From Cohnella rhizoplanae (GTDB lineage: Bacteria > Bacillota > Bacilli > Paenibacillales > Paenibacillaceae): a stretch of 64,000 bases of DNA. The stretch spans positions 1-64,000 of the forward strand of contig NZ_CAOJCN010000016.1 in assembly GCF_948329515.1 (NCBI RefSeq), given 5' to 3'. Of this stretch, positions 18,088 through 28,125 are shown piece by piece. The notes below the pieces were generated by a model. It ran no database searches. It was given only the letters and a program-made list of their open reading frames with translations, and had not been told where the DNA came from. The position numbers were made by a program, and so were the translations under genes. Position 1 is the first letter of the stretch; every line of letters starts with the position of its first letter.

Positions 18088-18776
18088 ATCTGCAGGCGAT
18101 ATACGGGCATCCGCTGTTCGGCGTGACGGTTACCGTCGGCGCCTATGTCATCGCCTTGAAGGTGCACGGCAAGCGGAAGTCGATCCATCCGCTGTTCCTG
18201 TGCTCGGGCGCGATCATCGCGCTCCTGCTGCTGCTTGATATTCCGTATGACAGCTACCGGGCGGGCGGCGATCTGATCACCTTTTTCCTGGGACCGGCGA
18301 CGGTAGCGCTGGGCGTGCCCCTCTACAAGCAGCGGGTATTCCTCCGGCGCTACTTCGCCGCGATCGTGTCCGGGGTTACGCTGGGATCGGTGAGCGGCAT
18401 CGCCGGCGCCGGGTTGCTCGTCTGGCTGATGGGCGGTTCGCGGGAGCTGATGGCGACCATGATGCCGAAGTCCGTCTCCAGCGCGATCTCGGTCGAGATC
18501 GCCCGCCAGGCCGGCGGCATTCCGGAGCTCGCCGCCGTGCTGACGGTCCTGACCGGGCTGCTCGGCAGCATGGTTGGGCCCGCGCTGCTGCGCCGGCTGG
18601 GCATCTCCGGCGATATGCCGATCGGCGTCGCCATCGGCACCTCCTCGCACGGCATCGGTACCGGCCGGGTGATCCGGGATTCCGAGCTGCAGGGCAGCGT
18701 CAGCGGCGTGTCCATGGCGCTGGCCGGCATCGTGACATCGCTGCTGTTCATTCCGTTGTACGGATGGTTCCATTAG
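18084..18776 (+). CDS. lrgB: LrgB family membrane protein
   Basis: A 230-residue polytopic membrane protein that starts in the ATGA overlap with lrgA. It carries FFLGPATVALGVPLYKQR and the conserved PKSVSSAIS and GTSSHGIGT motifs. The pair forms one translationally coupled unit. No LytSR-type regulator is adjacent; the two-component genes that follow on the other strand look dedicated to the sugar transporter at 22298. Confidence 0.93.
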   Translation: MNLQAIYGHPLFGVTVTVGAYVIALKVHGKRKSIHPLFLCSGAIIALLLLLDIPYDSYRAGGDLITFFLGPATVALGVPLYKQRVFLRRYFAAIVSGVTLGSVSGIAGAGLLVWLMGGSRELMATMMPKSVSSAISVEIARQAGGIPELAAVLTVLTGLLGSMVGPALLRRLGISGDMPIGVAIGTSSHGIGTGRVIRDSELQGSVSGVSMALAGIVTSLLFIPLYGWFH

Positions 18777-18821
18777 CGGGCCGGCGGCGACTGCCGCCGC
18801 GCATGCCGTTGCCTCCTATGC

Positions 18822-20615
18822 CTAGACGGCCTCATGTCCGGGACGCCTCCCGGGCGCCTGCGCGCCGGGTCCCGCCAGCGTCAGCACGACCTGCGTCCCC
18901 CTTCCCGGCTCGCTGTGCAGCCGGATGCCGCAGGGCTCGCCATACTTCAGCCGCAGCCGGTTGTTGACGTTGCTTACGCCGATATGCCCGCCGGGCTCCG
19001 CTTTCCCGCTCGAGAGCAGCTCCGTCAGCTGCGCCAGGCGAGACGGCTCGATGCCCACGCCGTTGTCCTCCACGCCGATCTCGAGCCGTCCGTCCGCGTT
19101 CACCGCGGCGCTGATGAGCAGGACGCCGCCCCGGCCGCGCGGTTCCAGACCATGGCCGAGCGCGTTCTCGACGATGGGCTGGAGGATCATCCTCGGCACC
19201 GGGATGTCCTGCAGCTCCGCAGGGCAGATCATTTTGAACGAGATCCTGCCAGGGAACCGGCCCTGATGAATCTTGACGCAGGCCTCCGCGATCTTGAACT
19301 CGTCCGCGAGACTCACCTCGTCCTTGCCCTTAATGCTATACCTCAGCATCGAGCTGAGCGCCGTCGTCATCTCAAAGATGTCGTGGTTCCCCTTGACGAT
19401 GGCGATGCCCTTGATCGAATCCAGCGTATTGCTCAGGAAGTGCGGATTGATCTGGCTCTGCAGGTACGCGTACTCCGCCCGCTGCTTCTCCAGGTCGAGC
19501 TCGTACAGCTTCGCCGTCGTATCGACCAGCTGGTCCGTCAGATCGTTGATGCGCGCCAGCATCGTGTTGAATTCGCTGGAGATGACCTCGATCTCCGCGT
19601 AGCCCTTGAGGTCGACCTTGTCGTGCAGCACCTCCAGGTTGCCGCCCTTCAGACGCTTCATGAACCGAATGAGCCTCGTCAGCGGCCTCAGGATATTCAT
19701 CATGAGCATCGTATAGGGAATAGAGACGACCAGCAGCGTCACGACGAGCAGCCAGTAGCTGGTCTTGCGCAGCCGCTCGAGCTCCTTCATCAGATTGTGA
19801 ATCGGGACGGCCGTCACGATCTTCCCCGATATCTCCGGCAGCTCGAACGTTTGGACGGCATATTTCTTGCGGCCGATTTTCTGAACCGAAGCCTTCCCGC
19901 CGTCGGTCGCGTCGGTCCCGATCTTCCCCAGCATGCTCTCCGGCTCGTCGCTATTCGCGTAGATGACGCCTTTGTCGTCCGTCATGAAGAAGTTCGTCCC
20001 GGCCAGCCGGGGATAGCCCTCGAACGCCGAATGGATCGATTTGATGTCCAGGATGACCAGGATATAGCCGATTCTCTCTCCATAGAACTGGGTATCGCCC
20101 GAGGCGAAGATGTTCATGCCGAACAGCAGCTTGCCCTTGTCGAGCACCTTGTCCGGCGGGCTGTATCCGCGATAGTGCACGGTACCGTCCCCGCTCGCCG
20201 TGGCCATCAGCTCTTGAACGCGCTGGGACCTTCCCGCTAGGGAGGTATAGGACCCCGCGCGGCCGATCGCGACGATGTCGAGAATATCCGGGTTCGTGTT
20301 CCGCACGACGCTCATTAGGCTCTCCACCTTCTGCGACAGATCGTACAGCTTGAGCTTGTCGGACTCCAGGAGGAACTTCTGGAGCGTCGTGTCGTAGCCC
20401 AGATTCATCATCAGCGCCGATACGCTGGCATAGTTGGCCGATACCCGCTGCTTCAGGATCGAGACGAGCTCCGTATTGTACTCCGTGTTCTGGTCGATGA
20501 TCGTGGCGCTGGATTGCTGGTACACGCGCACGATGACAAAGGGAATGATGGCGACGATGAGGGCCCCGATCAGGAGCACTTGCGTACGGATCGACAGCTT
20601 GTTGAAGCGGCTCAT
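18822..20615 (-). CDS. YesM-type sensor histidine kinase
   Basis: A 597-residue kinase. TM1 (~14-32), an extracellular Cache-like sensor (~35-285), TM2 (~292-312), HAMP (~313-365), then the His_kinase box with phospho-acceptor His in QSQINPHFLSNTL (near 390) and an HATPase with ENALGHGLEP and DNGVGIEPSR. The true start is ATG 20615, overlapping the response-regulator stop by four bases. The same frame stays open further upstream only as a shadow of the regulator gene. Divergent from an LplB/YtcP-type transporter, it probably senses the extracellular sugar. Confidence 0.93.
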   Translation of the reverse strand: MSRFNKLSIRTQVLLIGALIVAIIPFVIVRVYQQSSATIIDQNTEYNTELVSILKQRVSANYASVSALMMNLGYDTTLQKFLLESDKLKLYDLSQKVESLMSVVRNTNPDILDIVAIGRAGSYTSLAGRSQRVQELMATASGDGTVHYRGYSPPDKVLDKGKLLFGMNIFASGDTQFYGERIGYILVILDIKSIHSAFEGYPRLAGTNFFMTDDKGVIYANSDEPESMLGKIGTDATDGGKASVQKIGRKKYAVQTFELPEISGKIVTAVPIHNLMKELERLRKTSYWLLVVTLLVVSIPYTMLMMNILRPLTRLIRFMKRLKGGNLEVLHDKVDLKGYAEIEVISSEFNTMLARINDLTDQLVDTTAKLYELDLEKQRAEYAYLQSQINPHFLSNTLDSIKGIAIVKGNHDIFEMTTALSSMLRYSIKGKDEVSLADEFKIAEACVKIHQGRFPGRISFKMICPAELQDIPVPRMILQPIVENALGHGLEPRGRGGVLLISAAVNADGRLEIGVEDNGVGIEPSRLAQLTELLSSGKAEPGGHIGVSNVNNRLRLKYGEPCGIRLHSEPGRGTQVVLTLAGPGAQAPGRRPGHEAV

Positions 20616-22045
20616 GCGCGCTCCCGGTATTGCGTGGGCGTCATTTTGCGATATCGCTTGAAGATCCGGGTGAAGTAGAAATAATCGTGAAAGCCGCACT
20701 TTTCCCCGACTTGGTAGATGGACAGGCCGGTCTCCTCCAGCAGCTTGCAGGCGTATTCGATCCGCTGCCGCGAGATATGCTCCACGATCGTCTCGCCGAC
20801 CTCTTTTTTGAACAGCTGGCACAGATAGTTCGGGCTCAGATAGAACTGCTCGGACAAGCTCTGGATGGAGAGCTCCTGGTTGAAGCGGTTGCGAATGTAG
20901 AGGACGATCTCCTTCACCTTCTTGTGGGAGATGCGGGATTCCACCGCTTCGATGCCCTCCGTGAGGGACTCCAGCGTCATCGTCACCAGGTCGTCCACCA
21001 TCGCTTCCGCGGTGCCGTACCGGTAATAGAGCTGCTCGTATCCTTCGAAAAAGCGTCCGCCCGGCTTGGGGCCTTCGCGCGGGAACAAATACAGCACCGA
21101 CGTGTAGAGCACGTAGGCCTCTTTGATCGTAAAGGAACCGTTCCGGAAGCGTTCCTTGGTCGAATCCATGGCCGAGATGAAGCCCAGCCGGTCCTTGCGC
21201 TCCAGGGTCTGGGCGATCTCCCTGAGCTTGTCCTCGATCGGACGCTCGACCGGCGGGGCGGCGGGGTAGACGCCTGGCTGTCCGGTGGCGAACATGCCGT
21301 AGGCCGCGAGCGAGGCGGCCTCCAGGGCCGCGTCGAGCTCCCGGACGTCCGTCAGGGCCGGGCCTACGCCTACGCCGCATTCGATTGGCCGGCTCCCGCC
21401 GCTCAGTCCCTGGAGGAATGCCGCCTTCCGGCGGTCCTCCATGAGATATCCATGACGGCGGCGGCTCATCGGAAACGACAGGAAGGAGGCGCCTCCTGCG
21501 GCAGGCGGCGCATGCGGCCCCTGCACCACGACCGGGACGACCGGCGTCCGGGGCGAGACCGGCATCCCTTTCCGATCCAGGAATAGGCCGACCCGGTCCA
21601 GGTCGCCCGCGCAGACGGCTTCGTACAGCTCGTACGAATGAGAGGACGCCGTTTTCTTGGCGCTCGATGCGAGATGCTGCGCGATCCGCGCGAGCATGCC
21701 GTGGATCTCGTCGATCTCGAAGGGCTTGAGGCAGTAGCCGAACGTCCCGTAGTTGATCGCTTTTTGCGCGTAGGCGAATTCCGCGTGCCCGCTGAGGACG
21801 ACGAACAGCGTGTCCGGGGAGACGGCTTTGCCCTGCTGGATCAGTTCCAGGCCGTTCATGACCGGCATCTTGATGTCGGTGAAGACGAGCGTCGGACGCA
21901 GCGCCTCGATCAGATCGAGCGCCGCTTGCCCGTCCTCGGCGTCCCCGACGACCTCGAAGCCGTATTTGGCCCAGCCCACCGCCGCTTTGATGCCCTCCAC
22001 GATCCACTGCTCGTCGTCGGCGATAATCACTGTGTGCATGCTCAT
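20612..22045 (-). CDS. YesN-type response regulator (receiver plus AraC domain)
   Basis: A 477-residue regulator. The receiver domain has acidic Asp10-Asp11-Glu12, the phospho-acceptor Asp in VFTDIKMPVMNG (near 57) and Lys in CLKPFE. A long linker follows. The AraC domain begins near IQSLSEQFYLSPNYLCQLFK and ends with GFHDYFYFTRIFKRYRKMTPTQYR. GGGAGGG precedes ATG 22045. It should activate the divergent ABC transporter operon at 22298. Confidence 0.94.
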   Translation of the reverse strand: MSMHTVIIADDEQWIVEGIKAAVGWAKYGFEVVGDAEDGQAALDLIEALRPTLVFTDIKMPVMNGLELIQQGKAVSPDTLFVVLSGHAEFAYAQKAINYGTFGYCLKPFEIDEIHGMLARIAQHLASSAKKTASSHSYELYEAVCAGDLDRVGLFLDRKGMPVSPRTPVVPVVVQGPHAPPAAGGASFLSFPMSRRRHGYLMEDRRKAAFLQGLSGGSRPIECGVGVGPALTDVRELDAALEAASLAAYGMFATGQPGVYPAAPPVERPIEDKLREIAQTLERKDRLGFISAMDSTKERFRNGSFTIKEAYVLYTSVLYLFPREGPKPGGRFFEGYEQLYYRYGTAEAMVDDLVTMTLESLTEGIEAVESRISHKKVKEIVLYIRNRFNQELSIQSLSEQFYLSPNYLCQLFKKEVGETIVEHISRQRIEYACKLLEETGLSIYQVGEKCGFHDYFYFTRIFKRYRKMTPTQYRERA

Positions 22046-22297
22046 GCTAGCCCTCCCGTATCGCTCGATTGCTTCCTATAAAGTTCATCCTATCGGCCCC
22101 GGCCGGGCGCGGGTATGGACGATATTACGTTCGATATGTCCGATCTTCCGAACCTGCCGTACCCTGCGGGGCCAAGCGCATATAATCCACATGCCTGAAT
22201 TGAATCCTCTATACTCGGCTCCCTCGGCGCTCCTTATAATTTAGCATATAAAACGCTTACTTGGCGCCAAGACAACGAGGGAAGGGCGGAGAGAGGA

Positions 22298-23239
22298 TTG
22301 GCCGATCCGATGACGGCCCGGACTCCGAAGCGGAGATTGGGCAAGACGATGCTGCAGTACAAGTACTTTTATCTGATGGTTCTGCCGATTCTGGCTTGGT
22401 ACGCGCTGTTCAGCTACGGTCCGATGTACGGCGTGACGCTGGCCTTTAAGACATTTAATTACGGCAAGGGCATACTCGGCAGCCCCTGGACGGGATTGGA
22501 CAACTTCCGGACGCTGCTGACCGATCCGGACTTCCGCACGGCCTTCATCAACACGATCGTCATCAGTCTCATGAAGCTGATCATCCATTTCCCCATGCCG
22601 ATCATTCTGGCGATCGTGCTGTATGAATTTTCCCGTAAAAAAGCGAGGCGCTTTTTCCAGACGGTCCTCACGTTCCCGCACTTTATCTCGTGGGTCGTGC
22701 TCGCGGGCATCGTCACGAACATCCTGAGCAAGGACGGCATCTACAACCAGATCGCGATGCTGCTGGGCGCCGATCCGAGCGCGCCGCTCGTGGACGAAAG
22801 GGCGTTCAGGCCGATCCTGTATCTCACCCATGTCTGGCGGGAGATCGGCTGGGATTCGATCATCTATCTGGCGGCGCTGGCGGGCATCAATCCCGAGCTG
22901 TTCGAGGCGGCCGAGGTGGACGGCGCGAACCGGTTCCGCAGACTGCTGAACATCGCATGGCCGGGCATCAAGAGCACGGTGGCCGTCCTGCTGATCCTCC
23001 ATGTCGGCCAGATGCTGACGCAGGGAGCCAGCTTCGAGCAGATCTTCAATCTGTACAGCTCGCCGGTCTATTCCGTGGCGGATACGATCGATACGTACAT
23101 CTACCGCACGTCCTTCACCGTCGGCGGAGACTTCGGCTATATGACGGCCGTCGGCGTCGTCAAGTCCGTCATCAGCCTCGTGCTGCTGTGGGCCGCCAAC
23201 GCGTTCGCCAAGCGGATGGGCGAGCAGGGACTCTATTGA
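22298..23239 (+). CDS. Sugar ABC transporter permease (LplB type)
   Basis: A 313-residue membrane protein with the EAA motif ELFEAAEVDGANRFRRLLNIAWPGI and FYLMVLPILAWYALFSYGPMYG as the first membrane segment. It imports complex carbohydrates with the YtcP-type partner at 23283. TTG 22298 has GGAG at 22288; ATG 22310 is the alternative start. The 252-bp gap upstream holds a TATAAT at 22235-22240 but no clear -35. Control by the divergent two-component system is inferred. Confidence 0.93.
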   Translation: MADPMTARTPKRRLGKTMLQYKYFYLMVLPILAWYALFSYGPMYGVTLAFKTFNYGKGILGSPWTGLDNFRTLLTDPDFRTAFINTIVISLMKLIIHFPMPIILAIVLYEFSRKKARRFFQTVLTFPHFISWVVLAGIVTNILSKDGIYNQIAMLLGADPSAPLVDERAFRPILYLTHVWREIGWDSIIYLAALAGINPELFEAAEVDGANRFRRLLNIAWPGIKSTVAVLLILHVGQMLTQGASFEQIFNLYSSPVYSVADTIDTYIYRTSFTVGGDFGYMTAVGVVKSVISLVLLWAANAFAKRMGEQGLY

Positions 23240-23282
23240 TCGGGGACGCTTTAATGAAGACAGCGAAGGGGGAGGATCGCCC

Positions 23283-24182
23283 ATGAGCGCCCAAGCGGCC
23301 GCTAATAAGAAAAAATGGAGTCCGTTCGATATCTGGGCGTTTATCGTCCTGGGGCTCCTCACGATCGTTACGTTCTTTCCGTTCTACAACGTCCTTATCG
23401 TCTCGGTGGCCAGGTTCGAGGCGATCAGCAAGAGCGACTTCTACATTCTCCCGCTCTCGTTCGACCTGTCGGCTTACAAGCTGCTGCTGCAGGACGCGAA
23501 GTTCTGGACGTCGTTCCTGAACTCGATCATCGTCACGGTCGCGGGGGTCGCGTTCAGCATGGCGATCTCCGTGGCAGGGGCTTACGCGCTGTCCAAGCGG
23601 GGCATGCCGGGTCGCAACGCCATGCTGAGCCTCATCCTGTTCACGATGTTTTTCAACGGCGGGCTCATTCCCTTCTACCTGATCGTCAAGGAGCTGGGCT
23701 TGGTCAACAACCTGTTGGTCATGATCATCCCGGCGGGGCTCAACACGTTCTATCTGATCATCATGAAAAATTACTTCGGCGGCATCCCGGAGAGCCTGGA
23801 GGAATCGGCCAAGCTGGACGGGGCGAACGACCTTTACATTCTCTATAAAATCATCCTGCCGATCTCCGCCCCGTTCATGGCGACCTTCGCGCTCTTCTAT
23901 GCGGTGGAGCGGTGGAACGAATGGTGGTACGCGCTCATCTTCATCAGCGACGCCTCCAAGGCGCCGCTGCAGATCTACCTGCGGGAGACGCTGATCACGT
24001 CCAACTCCATGCTCAGCCTGATGGCCCAGACGCTGGCGGAGCAGCGGCAGACGGCCAAGGTGTATACGCCGGCGCTGCAGATGACAGCGATCGTCATCTC
24101 CAGCATTCCGATCGTCGCCGTGTATCCGTTCCTGCAGAAGCACTTCGACAAAGGCATCATGGTCGGCTCCATCAAAGGATAG
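23283..24182 (+). CDS. Sugar ABC transporter permease (YtcP/LplC type)
   Basis: A 299-residue membrane protein whose EAA loop is PESLEESAKLDGANDLYILYKI. Its C-terminal FDKGIMVGSIKG is typical of YtcP proteins. GGGGGAGG precedes ATG 23283. It lies 43 bp after the LplB-type gene and just upstream of a stable stem-loop, then the binding-protein gene. Confidence 0.94.
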   Translation: MSAQAAANKKKWSPFDIWAFIVLGLLTIVTFFPFYNVLIVSVARFEAISKSDFYILPLSFDLSAYKLLLQDAKFWTSFLNSIIVTVAGVAFSMAISVAGAYALSKRGMPGRNAMLSLILFTMFFNGGLIPFYLIVKELGLVNNLLVMIIPAGLNTFYLIIMKNYFGGIPESLEESAKLDGANDLYILYKIILPISAPFMATFALFYAVERWNEWWYALIFISDASKAPLQIYLRETLITSNSMLSLMAQTLAEQRQTAKVYTPALQMTAIVISSIPIVAVYPFLQKHFDKGIMVGSIKG

Positions 24183-24218
24183 AGGATAAGAAATTTTAAC
24201 GATATAAATTTTTATCCT
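24183..24218 (+). other. AT-rich stem-loop between permease and binding-protein genes
   Basis: AGGATAA (24183-24189) pairs with TTATCCT (24212-24218), and AAATTT (24191-24196) with AAATTT (24206-24211), with one bulged G and a nine-base loop. No T-run follows, so it is more likely an mRNA processing or stability element than a terminator. Confidence 0.6.
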
Positions 24219-24246
24219 ATAATCGTCAAAGGGAGGATTCATACAC

Positions 24247-25884
24247 ATGGTTAAAAAAATCGCGACAGTCGCGACCGGCCTGGCTTTGTCCGCGGCCTTG
24301 CTCGCCGGATGCGGCGGCAACGACAATGAAAACAATCGGGCTTCCCCGGCGGCGTCCGCCTCCGGCGCGTCGCAGGACGCTTCCGCGGCGGCCGACAACC
24401 CGTACAAGGATCCGATGGAGATCTCGGTCGCGTTCTGGGACGCCGATGCCGAGATCGCCAAGATCGCCAAGGACCCGATCGCCCAGGAAGTGCTTCAGAA
24501 ATTCAATGTCAAGCTTAAGGCCGTCAATACGACCTGGGACGATTACGCGCAGAAAATCCAGATGTGGGCGGCGTCGGACCAGCTGCCGGACATCTTCGCG
24601 ATCGACGCGATCGGCACCCAGTACCAGCGCAAGTGGGTCGATCAGGGCGTCGTCAAGGCGCTGCCGGATCTCGCCAAGTATCCGAATCTCGCCGCGTACT
24701 TCGAAGCGCCGGACATCAAGGGGCTGAGCGTGGACGGCAAGTACTATACGGTGCCGCGGAGAATGTTCCCGAGCGTCGACTGGAGCGCGCTCGACCGCGT
24801 CGTGCTCTACCGCTGGGATCTCGCCCAGAAGGCCGGCGTCACCAAGGAGCCCGAGACTTGGGACGAATTCAAGTCCATGCTCGAAGCGATCACGAAGGCG
24901 GATCCGGAGGGCAAGCATATCGCGGGCCTCACGACGACGCAGAACAAGCTGATCGGCGGCCTTTTCTGGCTATACGGCAACCCGGTCGCCACGAGCGACG
25001 GCAGCGGCAGCGACTTCAAGTGGATCGAGGAAGACGGCCGGCTCGTCCCGGCGGTGTTCTCCAAAAAGGCGCTGCCCGCGCTGCAAAATATGCGGGACAT
25101 GTACGACAAGGGCCTGATCGATCCGGACATCGCGCTCGCCAAGGGGTCCGATTCGTACGATAAATTCGTGTCCGGCAAGGCGGCGGCCCTCCTCAGCGGC
25201 GGCGGCTTCATCAACTTCAACGGCGATATCTACGAGAAGCGCTGGAAGACCGCGTATCCGGATACGGACATCGCGCGGAGCGTCAAGGTGCTCAAGCCGC
25301 TCGTCGGTCCGGACGGCGAACGCTCGCACGCGATCTTCAAGACCTACTGGTCGGAGAGCTACTTCAGCAGCAAGGTCGACGACAAGAAGATGGACCGCAT
25401 CATGGCGCTGTACGACTACATTCTGTCGCCCGAAGGCAAGGATCTGCTGGTCTACGGCAAAGAAGGCGTGGACTATAAGGTCGAAGGCGGCAAAAAGGTC
25501 ATGATCGAAACGGCCTCGTTGAACGAAAAGTATCCGGCCCGCAACTTCCTGAGGCAGTTGGTCGCCTACGAGACGTCGGACAGCTACAACATGGACAATC
25601 CGCTCATCGCGAACGAGTCGATCCGCAAGGAAGCCGTCGATTATATCGATTGGGTGCTTCAAAACACGAAGCTGCCGTCGTACGACATCCGTCTGACCTA
25701 CATGTCCACGCCGACCAAGGACAAGTTCACCGTCCTCGACCAGGACGACCTGCTCAAGGTCATGCTGTCCAAGGACCCGGTCGAGCAGGCCTGGAACGAC
25801 ATCCTGAAAAGCTACAAGGCCAAGGGCCTCGACAAGATGATCGAGGAAGTGAACGCGAAGGCCAAGGAAGAGGGGATCCGGTAA
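24247..25884 (+). CDS. Sugar ABC transporter, LplA-type binding lipoprotein
   Basis: A 545-residue binding protein with the lipobox LLAGC (Cys near residue 22), a Ser/Ala linker and a long periplasmic-binding fold. It is longer than MalE-type proteins, as usual for the LplA family. GGGAGG precedes the ATG. It is the last transporter gene, followed by a secreted beta-helix protein. The ATPase must come from elsewhere. Confidence 0.92.
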   Translation: MVKKIATVATGLALSAALLAGCGGNDNENNRASPAASASGASQDASAAADNPYKDPMEISVAFWDADAEIAKIAKDPIAQEVLQKFNVKLKAVNTTWDDYAQKIQMWAASDQLPDIFAIDAIGTQYQRKWVDQGVVKALPDLAKYPNLAAYFEAPDIKGLSVDGKYYTVPRRMFPSVDWSALDRVVLYRWDLAQKAGVTKEPETWDEFKSMLEAITKADPEGKHIAGLTTTQNKLIGGLFWLYGNPVATSDGSGSDFKWIEEDGRLVPAVFSKKALPALQNMRDMYDKGLIDPDIALAKGSDSYDKFVSGKAAALLSGGGFINFNGDIYEKRWKTAYPDTDIARSVKVLKPLVGPDGERSHAIFKTYWSESYFSSKVDDKKMDRIMALYDYILSPEGKDLLVYGKEGVDYKVEGGKKVMIETASLNEKYPARNFLRQLVAYETSDSYNMDNPLIANESIRKEAVDYIDWVLQNTKLPSYDIRLTYMSTPTKDKFTVLDQDDLLKVMLSKDPVEQAWNDILKSYKAKGLDKMIEEVNAKAKEEGIR

Positions 25885-26020
25885 TTCCGTCTTGAGCGTG
25901 CCGGGCCCTGCCGGACCCTGCACCCGATTCGATCGGCTTCCGAGGCGGCCGCTTGCAAGCGAAGGGTTGTCCGGAAGCTGTTCGTCTCTTACACGCACCG
26001 AATCCTAAGGAGGAATATTC

Positions 26021-28048
26021 ATGAAAGCGCAACATTGGATGTACGGTCTCGTCATTCTTTTTGCTTGTCTCTTCGTGAACGGTACGGCGCATGCGGATAA
26101 CAAGACGTATTATGTAGATGCGACGGCGGGCAGCGACGGCAACACCGGACTGTCGCAGACGGCAGCCTGGAAGACGCTGGCCAAGGTGAACGCGACGACG
26201 TTCGGCCCCTGCGACCGGATTCTGCTGAAGGCGGGGCAGACGTGGACGGGCACGCTGCAGCCGAAGGGCTCGGGCGCGGCCGGCAGCCGGATCGCGCTGG
26301 ACAGGTACGGTACCGGCGCGGATCCGCGCATCGACGGCCAGGGGGCGAATGCGGCCGTCCGGCTCTACAATCAGGAATACTGGAGCATCGGCCATCTGGA
26401 GATTACGAATCGGACCGCCGCGCAAGGCGCGACCGCCCGCAGCGGCGTGCTCGTCATCGGCGAGGACTACCAGGCAGGCGCCTCGAGCGATATTGTCAAC
26501 GTCGCCGTGCTGCGCGACATTCACCTGCACGACCTGTACATCCATGACGTCAACGGCCTGCACAGCAAGACGGTCAACGGCAGCGCGGGCATCAACGTCG
26601 TCGTGCGGGCCAGGTCCGACGGCTCGCCGAACCGCGTCACCAAGTTCGACCAAGTGCTAATCGAGAACAACAAGGTGGAGAATGTCACCCGCACCGGCAT
26701 CATGGTCAACTCCGAATGGTACGACCGCGATCAGCAGGGCGGCGTCCGCAACGCGAACCGGCCGTGGACGCCCGCGACGAACGTGGTCATCCGGGGCAAC
26801 CAGGTGCTCCACGTCAGCGGCGACGGCATCGTCCCGCACGTGTCGACCGGCGCGCTCGTCGAGCATAACCGCGTGGACGGCTACAACGAGGCGCAGGTTG
26901 ACTACAATGCGGGCATGTGGACGTACAACGGCGATTACACCGTCTATCAGTATAACGAGGTATCCGGCGGCAAGACGATCAAGGACGGCATGTCCTTCGA
27001 TTTCGACAACGGCACGAAGGGGCTCGTCTTCCAATACAACTACAGCCACGACAACGAGGGCGGTACGGTCCTCATCTGCCAGAACGAGACGGGCGGCTCG
27101 GTGACGGACGGCGTCTTCCGCTACAACATCAGCCAGAACGACAAGTATCAGATGATCACCGTGTGTAGCGGGGCGAATTACGGCAATATGCAATTTTACA
27201 ACAACGTCTTCTACGTCGGTTCAGGCCTCTCGAACAATCTGCTGGTGAACCAGGGAGGCAACGGCGGCGCGTCGTTCAAGAATAACATCTTCTACAATCT
27301 GGGCTCGGGCGGCTATACGAAAAAGACGACTTGGACGTATGACAGCAACTTGTTCTATGGCAACAACGTGCCGTCAGCGTCCGTCATTCCCGACGCGGGC
27401 ATGCTCACGTCCAATCCGCTGTTCGTTAACCCGGGGAGCGGGACGGGGATCGGCGCGCTGGACGGCTACAAGCTGCAGGCCGCCTCACCGGCCATCGACC
27501 GCGGCGTCGCCGTCGCATCCAACGGGGGCAAGGACTTCTGGGGCAATACGCTCTACGTCCAGAAGCCGGATCGCGGCGCGTTCGAGCATCCGTCGGTCGT
27601 GAACGCGGCGGCGGGCAAGACGCCGACCTCGGGCAGCTTCGTCAACAATGCCGCCTACGCGACGGATGGCGCGGCAGGAGACAGGAACCTGTACGCGGGA
27701 CTGGATCAGGGGCTGCAGTACGCGCAGATCGACCTGGGCGCGAGCTATGCCGTGAACCGCGTCAAGCTGTGGCGCTTCTATGACAACCGGATTTACAAGG
27801 ACGTCATCGTGCAGCTGTCGACGACGGCCGACTTCTCGTCGGGCGTGACGACGGTGTTCAACAACGACGTGAACAACAGCTCGGGGAAAGGCGCGGGCAC
27901 GGACGCCGAGTATGCCGAGACGGCGGCCGGCAAGGAGATCGTCTTCAACCCCGTAACGGCGCGCTACGTGCGGCTCTGGTCGAACGGCAGCAGCGTCAAC
28001 GCATGGAATCACTACGTGGAAGCGCAGGTATACGGCATCCCGCTCTAG
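26021..28048 (+). CDS. Secreted right-handed beta-helix protein with F5/8-type C domain
   Basis: A 675-residue secreted protein. The signal peptide is ~1-26 (cleavage near AHA). YYVDATAGSDGNTGLSQTAAW is the usual entry to pectate-lyase-like parallel beta-helices; residues ~30-500 carry Asn/Gly-rich coils such as IENNKVENVTRTGIMV and FYNNVFYVGSG. Residues ~515-675 resemble a discoidin/F5-8C sugar-binding domain (AAGKTPTSGS, ARYVRLWSNGSS). Catalysis, probably polysaccharide lysis or hydrolysis, cannot be assigned. It follows the transporter genes and precedes the GH20 gene, so it may start degradation outside the cell. Confidence 0.85.
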   Translation: MKAQHWMYGLVILFACLFVNGTAHADNKTYYVDATAGSDGNTGLSQTAAWKTLAKVNATTFGPCDRILLKAGQTWTGTLQPKGSGAAGSRIALDRYGTGADPRIDGQGANAAVRLYNQEYWSIGHLEITNRTAAQGATARSGVLVIGEDYQAGASSDIVNVAVLRDIHLHDLYIHDVNGLHSKTVNGSAGINVVVRARSDGSPNRVTKFDQVLIENNKVENVTRTGIMVNSEWYDRDQQGGVRNANRPWTPATNVVIRGNQVLHVSGDGIVPHVSTGALVEHNRVDGYNEAQVDYNAGMWTYNGDYTVYQYNEVSGGKTIKDGMSFDFDNGTKGLVFQYNYSHDNEGGTVLICQNETGGSVTDGVFRYNISQNDKYQMITVCSGANYGNMQFYNNVFYVGSGLSNNLLVNQGGNGGASFKNNIFYNLGSGGYTKKTTWTYDSNLFYGNNVPSASVIPDAGMLTSNPLFVNPGSGTGIGALDGYKLQAASPAIDRGVAVASNGGKDFWGNTLYVQKPDRGAFEHPSVVNAAAGKTPTSGSFVNNAAYATDGAAGDRNLYAGLDQGLQYAQIDLGASYAVNRVKLWRFYDNRIYKDVIVQLSTTADFSSGVTTVFNNDVNNSSGKGAGTDAEYAETAAGKEIVFNPVTARYVRLWSNGSSVNAWNHYVEAQVYGIPL

Positions 28049-28125
28049 GGCGGCGTTGCGATGAACGCGAGGATGCTGCAGCGGTCGGGCGGCATCCTCC
28101 TATTATTTATGGGAGGGAATAGAAA

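Noticed and set aside
18822-22007. 1061-residue fusion of kinase and regulator
   Set aside because: The extra N-terminal part is an alternate frame of the response regulator; the kinase begins at ATG 20615 with normal coupling.
22243-22258. Possible cre (CcpA) site ATATAAAACGCTTACT
   Set aside because: Three mismatches to the consensus at conserved outer positions; too weak to call.
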